Made by a program: the position numbers and the translations under genes. From NCBI GenBank assembly GCA_011321935.1, contig DROJ01000092.1, positions 1 through 42,118 of the forward strand: DNA of 42,118 bases, written 5' to 3'. The notes below the pieces were generated by a model. The model was not told the DNA's origin. It saw nothing but the letters and a program-made list of their open reading frames with translations, and made no database searches. Shown here piece after piece: positions 1 to 8,089 of the stretch. Each line of letters starts with the position of its first letter. Within the stretch, counting starts at the first letter, position 1. Origin of the DNA: Bacteroidota bacterium. Its GTDB lineage: Bacteria; Bacteroidota; Bacteroidia; Chitinophagales; Saprospiraceae.

Positions 1-114
1 ATTTTATGGGCGTAATGTACGAAGGAAAAAAAAATTGTCGGCAAAGAATGCGGGAATTGTCGGGGGGGCACGCCTTGCTGGGTGCTATGGATTTTTTGTA
101 AACCAAAAAGGAAC
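1..114. other. Window start, no gene seen
   Basis: AT-rich with A runs and one G run; no open reading frame or RNA could be supported here. Confidence 0.4.
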
Positions 115-147
115 AAAAAAAAGCCCAGCAGGATCATGCTGAGCTTT
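115..147 (-). terminator. Intrinsic terminator of the tRNA-Leu / hscB transcript
   Basis: On the minus strand AGCTCAGCA and TGCTGGGCT form a 9-bp stem (one G:T pair) around a short loop, followed by eight T. It lies just 3' of the tRNA gene, so it probably ends a transcript carrying the tRNA and perhaps hscB. Confidence 0.75.
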
Positions 148-150
148 TAG

Positions 151-234
151 TACCGACGGAGGGAATCGAACCCTCACTCCCTTGCGGGAACTGGATTTTG
201 AATCCAGCGCGTCTACCAATTCCGCCACGTCGGC
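151..234 (-). tRNA. tRNA-Leu, anticodon CAA
   Basis: The minus strand folds as a class II tRNA. The acceptor stem is GCCGACG/CGTCGGT with A73 as discriminator, the D arm is TGGCGGAATTGGTAGACGC, the anticodon stem CTGGA/TCCAG encloses the loop TTCAAAA (anticodon CAA, reading UUG), the variable arm is long (TTCCCGCAAGGGAG) and the T arm is GAGGGTTCGATTCCCTC. The long variable arm and CAA anticodon identify leucine. The 3' CCA is not encoded. The gene follows hscB by 23 bases and precedes an intrinsic terminator. Confidence 0.95.
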
Positions 235-257
235 GTCTATACTAATGGGCGGCTTTT

Positions 258-794
258 TTACCCTTTGGGCGAAGCGGGCGCAAATCTATTCAAATTTTCC
301 CTAATTCTCCAAAGGTATTTTTTCTTCAAATAAAATTCTTTGATCTTTTTTAGTTCCCCTTCCGGGGTTTTTCCATCCTCGTAATTTTCCAGCAAATCTT
401 TCACTCCGTTCAAAAGCTCGTTTTCCAGCGCATTTACCTTTTCGGTGGCATTTTTAAATGCTGCTTCCTCAAAACCGAATTCCAGTTCCATGATCGCCTC
501 GTTGATGTCCATGACCTCCATCAGGAACGACTGCGGGATTTCGTTTTTGCCTTCTTCCCCTAAAATGCCTTTTTCCTTTAAAATATAGGCCATGCGGAGG
601 TCAAAGTCGGAAAGCGTCTTGTATGCCTTGTTGTTGATGGAAGACATTTCCAGCGCTTTCACCTGCTCTTCCTCCGGTTTCATTGTAAAAAAATCGGGGT
701 GGTACTTTTTGCTCATCTGCAAGAAGCGGCGCTTCAGGTCAGCTTGGTCCAAATAAAAGGAAACGGGAATGCCGTAAAAGTCGAAGTGGTTCAT
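258..794 (-). CDS. hscB: Co-chaperone HscB (J-domain, Fe-S cluster assembly)
   Basis: A 178-aa protein that fits the HscB/Jac1 family, which delivers the IscU scaffold to an HscA/DnaK-type Hsp70 during iron-sulfur cluster transfer. The N-terminal J domain begins MNHFDFYGIP and carries the Hsp70-stimulating HPD triad in KKYHPDFF (residues 32-34). The helical C-terminal half (about 90-178) is rich in E and K, as expected of the IscU-binding bundle. The track's longer ORF starts inside the upstream tandem repeat and encodes HLTIQPFSH-type repeat residues; I chose the internal ATG because the J domain starts there and the length then matches the family. It lies downstream of rseP on the same strand, separated by a long hairpin repeat. 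No other isc genes are visible. Confidence 0.9.
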   Translation of the reverse strand: MNHFDFYGIPVSFYLDQADLKRRFLQMSKKYHPDFFTMKPEEEQVKALEMSSINNKAYKTLSDFDLRMAYILKEKGILGEEGKNEIPQSFLMEVMDINEAIMELEFGFEEAAFKNATEKVNALENELLNGVKDLLENYEDGKTPEGELKKIKEFYLKKKYLWRIRENLNRFAPASPKG

Positions 795-795
795 G

Positions 796-934
796 TTGAA
801 TGGCTGAATGGCTGAATGGCTAAATGGCTGAATGGTTAAATGGCTAAATGGCTGAATGGTTAAATGGTTGTTTCTCACGGGTGGAAACAACCATTTAACC
901 ATTCAGCCATTCAACCATTCAGCCATTCAGCCAT
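796..934. repeat. Hairpin built from inverted 9-bp tandem words
   Basis: The left arm is a tandem array of the 9-base word AATGGCTGA and variants; the right arm is the same array inverted. The arms pair best next to the 9-base loop TCACGGGTG, with 28 contiguous bases (ending GGTTAAATGGTTGTTTC) perfectly complementary. It fills the gap between the rseP stop codon and hscB and would fold in RNA, so it may attenuate or stabilise an rseP-hscB transcript. It has no T tract of a normal terminator. Confidence 0.85.
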
Positions 935-2326
935 TTAAAACAACCTTGAAATATCGAGGCCGAGGGCATAGACCATGAGGCCGATCAAAAGGACGAAGCC
1001 GGCCATGGTTGAGTATTCGAGTACCTTGTCGCTGGGTTTTTTGCCGGTCAGCACTTCCCAAAGGAGGAACAATACATGGCCGCCGTCGAGTGCGGGAATG
1101 GGCAGGAGGTTGATAAACCCAAGTATCAGGGAAAGGAAAGCCGTCATCTGCCAGAAGCGGTGCCAGTCCCAAACGGGCGAGAACATGGCGCCGATGGTCA
1201 GGAAGCTGCCGAGGCTGTCGCTGGCCTTGATCTTTCCGCGGAACATCTGGCCAAAGGCACTGATCTGGCTGCCGAGGAAATTGATGCCTTCTTTGATGCC
1301 TGCGGGGAAGGCTTCGGCAAGCGAATATTCTTGGTGGCCAAACTTGAAAAAGTGGTCGTAGCCAAATGGGCCAGCCCCGATCAGTCCGTTTTTATTGACC
1401 AAAACGTTGAGCACGAGGGTATCCAACCGTTGGCTCAAGGTATCTTTGCGGAGTACCGTAACGGCCACCTTTTTCCCTTTGAAATCGCCTGCTTTCATCA
1501 GGTCATAAAATTCGTCAAAAAAAGCGGTCGGCTGTCCGTTCAGGGCGATGACTTTATCGCCTACTTTCATCCCTGCTTTTTCCGCTGGCGCGTCTTCGCA
1601 TTTTTTGTTAAAAAACTTTCCGGTGCAAGATTTCACAAAACCGCCTATTTCAAAAGGCAGCCGTGGGCTTACGAGGCTGTAACCTTTGTTCTCGTATTTC
1701 GACAAACCCTCCGCCACTTCGTCGCTCAGTTTCAGCGTCATTTTTTGCCCGTTCCGCTCAATGTCTATGGTACGCGCCTCGTCAATGATAACCCCCATTT
1801 TAATCGCTCCGGCATTGAATTCTTTCATCTCTTTGCCGCCAACGGCGAGTATTTTGTCCCCTTTTTGAAAGCCCATCACCAAGCCGAGGCTATCGGGGGT
1901 GATACCGTTTACCAATTGGTCGTTTGGCAGGAAGTCGCGGCCATAGCTCCAAAAAATCATGGCGTAAATAAAGAAGCCCAAAATGAAATTTACGGTAACG
2001 CCGCCGAGCATGATGATGAGCCGTTGCCATGCTGGCTTGGAGCGGAACTCCCAGGGCTTCGGTTCTTCTTTCAGGGCCTCCGTATCGAAGCTCTCGTCTA
2101 TCATCCCCGATATTTTTACGTAGCCGCCCAATGGCAGCCAGCCGATGCCGTACTCCGTTTCGCCGATTTTCTTTTTAAAAAGCTCGAACCAGGGGTCAAA
2201 AAAAAGGTAGAATTTTTCTACCCGCGTCTTGAACCATTTGGCGGGCAAAAAATGCCCCAGCTCGTGCAGGACAATCAAGATGGACAGGCTCAAAACCAGT
2301 TGCCCTACTTTTATCAATATTTCCAT
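935..2326 (-). CDS. rseP: Site-2 zinc metalloprotease RseP/EcfE (M50)
   Basis: A 463-aa integral membrane protease of the M50B family, which cleaves transmembrane segments within the membrane (anti-sigma factors, signal peptides). The first transmembrane helix carries the zinc motif HELGH (residues 21-25); the last part has the family motif LLPIPALDGGH, which supplies the third zinc ligand. A central periplasmic region (about 130-330) contains PDZ-like segments, including the EKAGMKVGDKVIALNGQP stretch, and a Cys pair in CTGKFFNKKC that is unusual for the family. Length and topology agree with RseP. Its TAnnTTTG promoter lies about 350 bases upstream, with a palindromic element inserted between promoter and start. 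hscB and the tRNA follow on the same strand. No partner anti-sigma factor is in the window. Confidence 0.93.
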   Translation of the reverse strand: MEILIKVGQLVLSLSILIVLHELGHFLPAKWFKTRVEKFYLFFDPWFELFKKKIGETEYGIGWLPLGGYVKISGMIDESFDTEALKEEPKPWEFRSKPAWQRLIIMLGGVTVNFILGFFIYAMIFWSYGRDFLPNDQLVNGITPDSLGLVMGFQKGDKILAVGGKEMKEFNAGAIKMGVIIDEARTIDIERNGQKMTLKLSDEVAEGLSKYENKGYSLVSPRLPFEIGGFVKSCTGKFFNKKCEDAPAEKAGMKVGDKVIALNGQPTAFFDEFYDLMKAGDFKGKKVAVTVLRKDTLSQRLDTLVLNVLVNKNGLIGAGPFGYDHFFKFGHQEYSLAEAFPAGIKEGINFLGSQISAFGQMFRGKIKASDSLGSFLTIGAMFSPVWDWHRFWQMTAFLSLILGFINLLPIPALDGGHVLFLLWEVLTGKKPSDKVLEYSTMAGFVLLIGLMVYALGLDISRLF

Positions 2327-2339
2327 TTATTTATTTTTC

Positions 2340-2614
2340 GTAACTGATTACCACCCCTTAAAATCCCGGAGGGATTGAATGTGAATAACCCCGGATGCCT
2401 GCCTGTCGGTAGGCAGGCAATCCGGGGAGAGTGCATAAGGCGGCTGACAACCCTGAAGGGGTTGAATGTTGTATCCATATAGCGGACATTCAACCCCTCC
2501 GGGGTTGTTAGCCATCCCCTCCTTTCCCCCGGATTGCCTGCCTACCGACAGGCAGGCATCCGGGGCTATTCACATTCAATCCCTCCGGGATTTTAAGGGG
2601 AGGTAAATAGTTAC
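2340..2614. mobile_element. Palindromic mini-element, copy A of the GTAACTA family
   Basis: A 275-bp nested palindrome. The outer ends are GTAACTGATTACCACCCC and, reading inward from the other side, GTAACTATTTACCTCCCC. The next layers are TTAAAATCCCGGAGGGATTG and a CCCCGGATGCCTGCCTGTCGG arm, with an inner CAACCCTGAAGGGGTTG stem. The flanks TATTTTTC and TAATTTTC match at 7 of 8 positions, compatible with an aged 8-bp target-site duplication. Two further copies (8200-8297, 17755-17959) share the ends. This copy lies between the rseP promoter and rseP. Confidence 0.75.
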
Positions 2615-2681
2615 TAATTTTCAATGAATAGCGGCAGGTGATTCTATTGGCCACTACATTCCTATTTTTCAAAATTGGCCG

Positions 2682-2689
2682 CAAAAGTA
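2682..2689 (-). promoter_or_regulatory. -7 promoter box for rseP
   Basis: TACTTTTG on the minus strand matches the Bacteroidota -7 consensus TAnnTTTG. Transcription would begin near 2674 and give a leader of about 350 bases containing palindromic element copy A. No clear -33 TTG is seen. Confidence 0.5.
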
Positions 2690-2864
2690 CGTTAGTTTTA
2701 TAGTATGAAATAATTTTGGCGGGAAAGAAAGGAGGCTTTAATATAAAAATAACAAGGAGTGCGAGTCTCTCGAAAAAAAACAATAACAATCGCAGTGCGC
2801 CAAAACGGCCAACAAACGGAAGTTTCCCCTGGGGATTCGGGACAGGCCTTCCGTTTACAATTTA

Positions 2865-2872
2865 TACTTTTG
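2865..2872 (+). promoter_or_regulatory. -7 promoter box abutting rsmE (leaderless?)
   Basis: TACTTTTG matches TAnnTTTG and ends only four bases before the rsmE ATG. The usual 5-7 base distance to the start point would place transcription initiation at or next to the A of the ATG. Confidence 0.5.
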
Positions 2873-2876
2873 CCGC

Positions 2877-3587
2877 ATGTTTTTGTTTTTTGCAAATGAG
2901 ATCAACGGTACGACGGCCACTTTTGGCGAAGCGGAAAGCAGGCATTGCATCCATGTGCTGCGCAAAGGGGCGGGCGATGAAGTCCATTTTACCGACGGCA
3001 AAGGTGGCTGGTATGTTGGCGTGATTTTGCGGGCGAACAAAAAAGGTTTTTCAGCCAAAATCATTTCCCAAAAACTGGAATACGGGAGGCCTGCCTTCCA
3101 CCTCCACGTCGGCATTGCGCCCACCAAAAACATAGACCGTTTTGAGTGGTTTTTGGAGAAGGCGACCGAGTTTGGCATTTCGGAAATCACGCCGCTGCAC
3201 TGCTCCAACTCGGAGCGGAAAAGGATCAGGCCGGAGCGGCTGGAAAAGGTTTTGCTCGCAGCCATGAAGCAGTCGCTGAAAGCCTATCTGCCGAAGCTGA
3301 ACGAGCTGTGCAGCTTTGAAGGTTTTATGGAAAAAACTGCAACCGATAGCCCGGCCAACCGTTTCATCGCCCACTGCCGCAACGGGCAATTGCCGCACCT
3401 GAAAGACAACTACCTCGCGGGAAATGACGTTGTGGTACTGGTCGGCCCGGAAGGCGATTTTTCGAAAGAAGAAATAAGCCTCGCTGCGCAAAAAGGGTAT
3501 TCGCCGGTCAGTTTGGGCAATGCCCGGCTGAGGACGGAGACGGCGGGCATCGCAGCCGTGCATATCATAAACCTGGCAAACCACTGA
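2877..3587 (+). CDS. rsmE: 16S rRNA (uracil-1498-N3)-methyltransferase RsmE
   Basis: A 236-aa SPOUT-class methyltransferase that uses SAM to methylate U1498 of 16S rRNA in the 30S subunit. The N-terminal PUA-like domain (about 1-70) has the family segment SRHCIHVLRKGAGDEVHFTDGKG. The C-terminal knot carries the SAM-binding motifs VLVGPEGDFSKEE (about 195-207) and VSLGNARLRTETAG (about 215-228), both diagnostic. Length is typical. The start is the only Met ahead of the PUA domain and sits directly behind a TAnnTTTG box, so the mRNA may be leaderless. The DUF4159 gene follows 43 bases downstream on the same strand and may be co-transcribed. Confidence 0.95.
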   Translation: MFLFFANEINGTTATFGEAESRHCIHVLRKGAGDEVHFTDGKGGWYVGVILRANKKGFSAKIISQKLEYGRPAFHLHVGIAPTKNIDRFEWFLEKATEFGISEITPLHCSNSERKRIRPERLEKVLLAAMKQSLKAYLPKLNELCSFEGFMEKTATDSPANRFIAHCRNGQLPHLKDNYLAGNDVVVLVGPEGDFSKEEISLAAQKGYSPVSLGNARLRTETAGIAAVHIINLANH

Positions 3588-3630
3588 AGCCTTAACCCGC
3601 TAATAACCAGTTATTTAAAACAAAATAAAA

Positions 3631-4275
3631 ATGAGATTTTTACTGCTCCTTGCTTTTCTTTTCCCTTTAAAAAATGAAAATGCGCCGTTGAAACTGGCAC
3701 TGTTGAAATACAACGGCGGCGGCGATTGGTACGCCAACCCGACCTCCCTGACCAACCTCGCCAAGTTTTGCAACAAAGAACTCGGCACCGAATTCGACCC
3801 CGATTACGCAACGGTCGAGGTGGGCAGTGCGGAGCTGTTCAACTATCCTTTTGTGCACATGACCGGGCATGGCAACGTGGTCTATTCTGATGCCGAAGCG
3901 GAGAATTTGCGGAACTACCTCATCGGCGGCGGCTTCCTGCACATTGACGACAATTACGGCATGGACCCATATGTGCGCCCTGCCATGAAAAAGGTGTTTC
4001 CCGAACTCGATTTTGTGGAACTGCCCTTTGAGCACGAAATTTACCGGCAGCAGTTTGAGTTCAAAAACGGCCTGCCCAAAATCCACGAACACGACGGCAA
4101 GCCCGCACAAGGCTTCGGCCTGATCTGGGAAGGGCGGCTGGTCTGCTTTTATTCTTATGAATGCGACCTCGGCGATGGATGGGAAGACCCGGAAGTACAC
4201 AAAGACCCCCCGGAAAAACGCCGGGCTGCCCTGCAGATGGGCGCCAATTTGGTGCAGTTTGTTTTTGAGCAGTAA
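3631..4275 (+). CDS. DUF4159 domain protein with signal peptide
   Basis: A 214-aa protein beginning with a short hydrophobic export signal (MRFLLLLAFLFPL). The rest matches what I know of DUF4159: KLALLKYNGGGDWYANPTSL, then the glutamine-amidotransferase-like block HMTGHGNVVYSDAEAENLRNYLIGGGFLHIDDNYG (about 77-112), ending with the RRAALQMGANLVQF helix. DUF4159 proteins resemble ThuA/GATase folds but their function is unknown; a periplasmic role is inferred from the signal. It lies 43 bases behind rsmE. The stop codon runs straight into an AT-rich inverted repeat shared with the convergent yidD gene. Confidence 0.8.
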   Translation: MRFLLLLAFLFPLKNENAPLKLALLKYNGGGDWYANPTSLTNLAKFCNKELGTEFDPDYATVEVGSAELFNYPFVHMTGHGNVVYSDAEAENLRNYLIGGGFLHIDDNYGMDPYVRPAMKKVFPELDFVELPFEHEIYRQQFEFKNGLPKIHEHDGKPAQGFGLIWEGRLVCFYSYECDLGDGWEDPEVHKDPPEKRRAALQMGANLVQFVFEQ

Positions 4276-4280
4276 AGAGG

Positions 4281-4448
4281 GATGAAAATGAAAATTAAAA
4301 TGAAAATTAAAATGAAAAACTCCATCCGTTGCATAGCTTGAGACTGGTTTTGAGTTCTCAAAGAAACGACTTCCAAGCCATGCAACGGGCGGAGTTTTTC
4401 ATTTTAATTTTCATTTTAATTTTCATTTTAATTTTGATTTTAATTTTC
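4281..4448. repeat. AT-rich inverted repeat between convergent genes
   Basis: Arms made of AAAATGAAAATTAAAATG words followed by AAAACTCC(A/G)(T/C)CCGTTGCAT are repeated inverted on the other side (ATGCAACGGGCGGAGTTTTTCATTTTAATT). A spacer of about 45 bases separates them. The structure could end transcription from both sides. Its right arm forms the last codons of yidD (RKLKSKLK). Confidence 0.85.
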
Positions 4449-4668
4449 TCGGCACCGGATCCTCTCCTCCTTCCGACCAGGGGTGGCAGCGGAAAAACCT
4501 TTTTGCCCCCATCCACAGCCCTTTGAAAGGGCCCCATTCTTCAATGGATTCCACCATATATTGCGAGCATGTAGGGTGGTACCGGCAGCTCGGCGGGGTG
4601 AAGGGGGAGATCGCTTTTTGGTAAAACAAAACGGGAAGGATCAATATCTTTTTCAGTAGCCAGAACAT
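4423..4668 (-). CDS. yidD: Membrane protein insertion efficiency factor YidD
   Basis: An 81-aa protein of the YidD family, an accessory of YidC/Sec membrane insertion located at the inner face of the cytoplasmic membrane. It shows the amphipathic N-terminal helix ([20 protein letters not shown]) and the family core [38 protein letters not shown] with its three conserved Cys. The C-terminal tail PRKLKSKLK is encoded by the AAAATTAAAAT words of the neighbouring inverted repeat, so the repeat appears to have written the end of the protein. No rpmH, rnpA or yidC is adjacent, unlike the arrangement in many other phyla. Confidence 0.93.
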   Translation of the reverse strand: MFWLLKKILILPVLFYQKAISPFTPPSCRYHPTCSQYMVESIEEWGPFKGLWMGAKRFFRCHPWSEGGEDPVPRKLKSKLK

Positions 4669-4931
4669 TGCGCTATTTGTGGATTTAGATTAACAGGCAT
4701 TACAGGTTTGTTAACAGCAAATGCGGCCGCAAGTTTGAGAAATTTGCAAAACATATGAGTAACCGGAGCGCATTTTTTCCGTTTCCGTTCAAAGAAAAAC
4801 AGATGTTGAACTAATTCCCTTGCCCTTCTTACATTCGCACTTGAATTAAAAAAAAACCGGTGCAGCATTTTGGATCAGAGCATTATCCACTTGCTGCCCA
4901 AACTTCAATTTCTGAAAAGAAACAATCAAAC

Positions 4932-6275
4932 ATGACTATTGATATTTTTGTCCTCCGCATCGGCATTGCTGCCGTTTTCCTCACTGCTTTGATCGGCTTT
5001 TTCCACAAAGGCAAAAAGAACTGGCTGATGACCTTTGTGCAAAATTTTTGCGGTTCGTTCTTCTTTGTTTCCGGCTTCGTAAAGGCCATTGACCCGCTGG
5101 GGACTGCCTTTAAAATGGAGGATTATTTTTCCGAATTCTATTTTACTTTCAGTGAAACGGCGGTGAAGTTCATTGCCCCCATATTCCCGTGGATGTCCGA
5201 GCATTCGGTCGCATTTTCGGTAGCGATGATCGTTTTTGAAATGATACTGGGGCTGATGCTGGTACTTGGGGCAAAGCCGAAATTCACGGCATGGGCCTTC
5301 CTTGCGCTGGTCGCTTTTTTTACGGTGCTGACGGGTTTCACCTATTTTACGGGGCATGTGCCTTCCGATGTCAACTTTTTTGAATTCGGAAAATGGGGGC
5401 CCTGGGTGGAGACCAACATGAAGGTAACGGACTGCGGCTGCTTCGGCGATTTTATGAAACTGAAACCAAAAGTGACCTTTACCAAAGATGTTCTTTTGAT
5501 GGTACCAGCTTTGTACTTTGTGTTCAGGCACAAAGACATGCACCAGCTTTTCAGCAGCAAAACCCGCTCGATCATCCTTTGGGCAGCGGGCATCGCTTCT
5601 TTGGTTTTCTGTTTCAGGAACTATGTCTGGAACGAGCCTATCGTTGATTTCCGGCCTTTCAAGGCCGGGGTAAACGTGCGTGCGCAGCAAGTTTATGAAA
5701 TGGAACAATCGGAACTGGCCAACAAAGTGACCGCTTACAAAATGACCAACAAAAGCTCTGGCAAAGAGGTCATTTTACCGATGGCCGAGTACATGAAAGA
5801 GTACAAAAACTACCCGAAAGAAGAATGGAAACTGGAGCAGGTAAAGGACAACCCTCCCTTTGAAACGACCAAGATCAGCGACTTCGACCTGAGCAACCTC
5901 GAAGGGGACCATGTGACCGAAGAAATACTCAACTACCCCGGTTACTCGCTCATGGTGACGGCCTATAAAATGGAGCCCGAAGACGAGGGCTATAAAAAGC
6001 GGTTTTCTGAAATCATCAACCCCGTGGTAAGCGAGGCCGAAAAGGCAGGCATCAAGGTCTTTGCCATAACGGCAGGTTCAAAAGACGTTATCGAAGACTT
6101 CCGCCACGCCACGCAGAGCGCCTATCCGTTTTACACTGCCGACGACCTCGTTATCAAAACCATCCAGCGGTCGAACCCCGGGCTGGTGCTTTGGAAAGAC
6201 GGGCGGATCATCCAAAAATGGCATTTTAAACAACTGCCTTCTTTTGCGGAAATCAAGCGGCAGTATATCAGGTAA
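4932..6275 (+). CDS. DoxX/MauE-like redox membrane protein (BT_3928-like)
   Basis: A 447-aa protein with several hydrophobic helices in the N-terminal half (about 5-215) resembling DoxX/MauE, including GSFFFVSGFVKAIDPLGTAFKMEDYF and the Cys motif TDCGCFGDF. After a last helix (about 225-240, ILWAAGIASLVFCF) a soluble C-terminal part (about 250-447) looks thioredoxin-like without an obvious CxxC, ending PGLVLWKDGRIIQKWHFKQLPSF. This order is that of Bacteroidota proteins annotated BT_3928 family; the biochemical role is not established, and disulfide or quinone redox work in the inner membrane is inferred. The start at MTIDIFVLRIG begins directly with the first helix; the longer ORF adds 24 polar residues. 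Confidence 0.8.
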   Translation: MTIDIFVLRIGIAAVFLTALIGFFHKGKKNWLMTFVQNFCGSFFFVSGFVKAIDPLGTAFKMEDYFSEFYFTFSETAVKFIAPIFPWMSEHSVAFSVAMIVFEMILGLMLVLGAKPKFTAWAFLALVAFFTVLTGFTYFTGHVPSDVNFFEFGKWGPWVETNMKVTDCGCFGDFMKLKPKVTFTKDVLLMVPALYFVFRHKDMHQLFSSKTRSIILWAAGIASLVFCFRNYVWNEPIVDFRPFKAGVNVRAQQVYEMEQSELANKVTAYKMTNKSSGKEVILPMAEYMKEYKNYPKEEWKLEQVKDNPPFETTKISDFDLSNLEGDHVTEEILNYPGYSLMVTAYKMEPEDEGYKKRFSEIINPVVSEAEKAGIKVFAITAGSKDVIEDFRHATQSAYPFYTADDLVIKTIQRSNPGLVLWKDGRIIQKWHFKQLPSFAEIKRQYIR

Positions 6276-6306
6276 GGGAGTGGCCTGCCGCTTCTATGCC
6301 AGATAG

Positions 6307-6538
6307 GATTGAACACTGATTGAACAGGTTGAACTGATTTTCACAGATTGCTTGCTGTGCAATGCGAATTAGGGGTTAATAAATATTGCTGATTATCAGG
6401 CAGTTACGTTTAATTTATAAATTTAGTGAACATTGGGCCAAAAATATTGATAACCAGTGCCCGCAAATTTTGACCCGTCATTCGCATTTTTAAACAATCT
6501 GTAAAAATCAGTTCAATCTGTTCAATCTGTGTTCAATC
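6307..6538. repeat. Long inverted repeat (GATTGAACA words)
   Basis: The left arm GATTGAACACTGATTGAACAGGTTGAACTGATTTTCACAGATT and the right arm at 6496-6538 are inverted copies of 43 bases with few mismatches. An inner pair (AATGCGAATTAGGGGT and its degenerate complement) sits in the spacer. It follows the DoxX-like gene. Confidence 0.85.
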
Positions 6539-6574
6539 TTGTTTGGCAAGCCATTTATTACAAACTCCCTTAAA

Positions 6575-6720
6575 AAAACCGAGGATATATATCCTCGGTT
6601 GTCGGAAGTTGTCGGAAGGAGCGCGCCATATGGTTTTGAGCGGATACAAAACCGAGGATATATATCCTCGGTTGTCGGAAGTTGTCGGAAGGAGCGCGCC
6701 ATATGGTTTTGAGCGGATAC
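6575..6720. repeat. Two tandem copies of a 73-bp unit with a palindrome
   Basis: Two apparently identical 73-bp units, each starting AAAACCGAGGATATATATCC. Each contains the 20-bp perfect palindrome CCGAGGATATATATCCTCGG, a doubled GTCGGAAGTT/GTCGGAAGGA and CATATGGTTTTGAGC. A partial third unit (AAAAG) follows. No gene is supported; the ORFs predicted across it come from the repetition. Confidence 0.9.
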
Positions 6721-6834
6721 AAAAGATTTAATTGTAAAATTTGGCTGGAATCTCAAGTTTATATTTGATTTTCAATATCATTTCCATTTCTTTGCAACTT
6801 CATTGAAATTGATAAGTTGAACCCCTCGTCCGTC

Positions 6835-6998
6835 AGAGTAGGTTGGGGGTTTAGCTTTCGGCGAAAAACAGCCACTTTTTTGATGATACTTTGTTGGAAA
6901 ACCGGTCACGTAGAACCACTATGCTCTCGATTTTCCGCCTTGTCTCATCAAAAAATTGACAATTTTTCACTCGAAACCTAAACCCCCAACCTACTCTC
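6835..6998. repeat. 164-bp element with 20-bp perfect terminal inverted repeats
   Basis: The ends AGAGTAGGTTGGGGGTTTAG and CTAAACCCCCAACCTACTCT are perfect inverted copies. An inner pair TTTTTTGATGA/TCATCAAAAAA nests inside. It is MITE-like in size, but no second copy is in the window and no target-site duplication is evident. It lies 58 bases upstream of nusB. Confidence 0.85.
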
Positions 6999-7056
6999 TG
7001 GTTTGCAACTGCAAATTTTCCTGAAAACCTGACGGACCAGGCACACTGTAGAATAT

Positions 7057-7992
7057 ATGCTCAGTAGAAGAAACATCCGCATTAAAGTAATGCAGGTGCT
7101 CTATGCCATGAACCGCGACAAAGAACTGACGCCCGCGAAGGCCATGTTGCTTTACAAAAACAACATCAAACAATCGTTTGACCTTTACCTCTTCAATCTC
7201 CGCCAATTTATCAACATTGCAGATTATGCAAAAACGGTGGTCAAAAAGGCAAAAGAAAAATACCGGCCCACCGAAGAAGACCTCGCCTTCCAGCCCATCC
7301 TCAGCGACAACCCGCTCATCCAGTCTTTGCACGACAACGAGGGCTTGTCCAAAATTTTCCAAAGAAATAAAATAAAAGAAAAAATAAAGGAATACAACAC
7401 CAAGGTCCTTTACAGGGAGTTCGCAAAAACGGAAGTTTACCAAGAATACCTCAAAAACGAAAACACAGAGGAAGACCACCGCAAAGCCCTGTTGCAGCTC
7501 TTCAAAACGATGGTCGCCAACGAAGTTTTTGAAGATTCGCTGGATGAAAACTTTCTTTTTTGGGACGACGATAAATCCCTTGTCGTCGGTGCCATGAAAA
7601 AGACCATCAAGGGCTTGCCCACCAATACTGATTTTTATGAAGCATTCCGGCCAACCGACGAAACGGTCAAAGAATTTGGCGAAACCTTGCTCCATAAAGT
7701 AACTTCCGAAAACAAAATGCTCCTCGACCTCATTGAGCCTACCCTGAAAAACTGGGACGCGGAACGGGTTGCCGTAATAGACATGATCTTATTGAAAATG
7801 GCCGTTTGCGAACTGGTCAGTTTCCCCACCATACCTACCAAAGTCACCCTCAACGAGTTTGTCGAAATCTCCAAACTCTACAGCACCGACAAAAGCAAGG
7901 ACTTCATCAACGGCATCTTGGACCGCTTGCTGAAAAAACTGGACAAAGAAGGCAAAATCATTAAACAAGGCCGGGGCTTGATTCAGGATTGA
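7057..7992 (+). CDS. nusB: Transcription antitermination factor NusB
   Basis: A 311-aa protein of the long Bacteroidota NusB form. It begins with the family signature MLSRRNIRIKVMQVLYAM and ends with the RNA-binding NusB fold (about 200-311), recognisable in VAVIDMILLKMAVCELVSFPTIPTKVTLNEFVEISKLYSTDKSKDFINGILDRLLKKL. The middle 100 residues are a charged helical insertion absent from the roughly 140-aa proteobacterial protein. NusB binds boxA RNA with NusE (S10) and supports rRNA antitermination. It is preceded by a block of repeats rather than by other genes and stands alone; no clear TAnnTTTG box was found upstream. Confidence 0.93.
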   Translation: MLSRRNIRIKVMQVLYAMNRDKELTPAKAMLLYKNNIKQSFDLYLFNLRQFINIADYAKTVVKKAKEKYRPTEEDLAFQPILSDNPLIQSLHDNEGLSKIFQRNKIKEKIKEYNTKVLYREFAKTEVYQEYLKNENTEEDHRKALLQLFKTMVANEVFEDSLDENFLFWDDDKSLVVGAMKKTIKGLPTNTDFYEAFRPTDETVKEFGETLLHKVTSENKMLLDLIEPTLKNWDAERVAVIDMILLKMAVCELVSFPTIPTKVTLNEFVEISKLYSTDKSKDFINGILDRLLKKLDKEGKIIKQGRGLIQD

Positions 7993-8089
7993 AAATAACC
8001 GCCCTGTTTTCTGGGGCGGCGCCTTAAAAGCCATTTTCAGGGAAATTGCCCAAGCCTTCTTTACTGGTCAAACCTCTTCAACAATAGTC

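Noticed and set aside
1076-2347. 423-aa plus-strand ORF opposite rseP
   Set aside because: Antisense shadow: rseP on the other strand has full family motifs, and the shadow has no recognisable domain and extends into the repeat.
2508-2895. Minus ORFs of 93 and 65 aa upstream of rseP
   Set aside because: They run through palindromic element copy A and the promoter region; translations such as PGCLPVGRQAIRGKGG are repeat-derived.
6508-6756. 82-aa and 62-aa ORFs across the 73-bp tandem units
   Set aside because: Open only because the unit is duplicated; peptide sequences simply repeat and resemble no protein.
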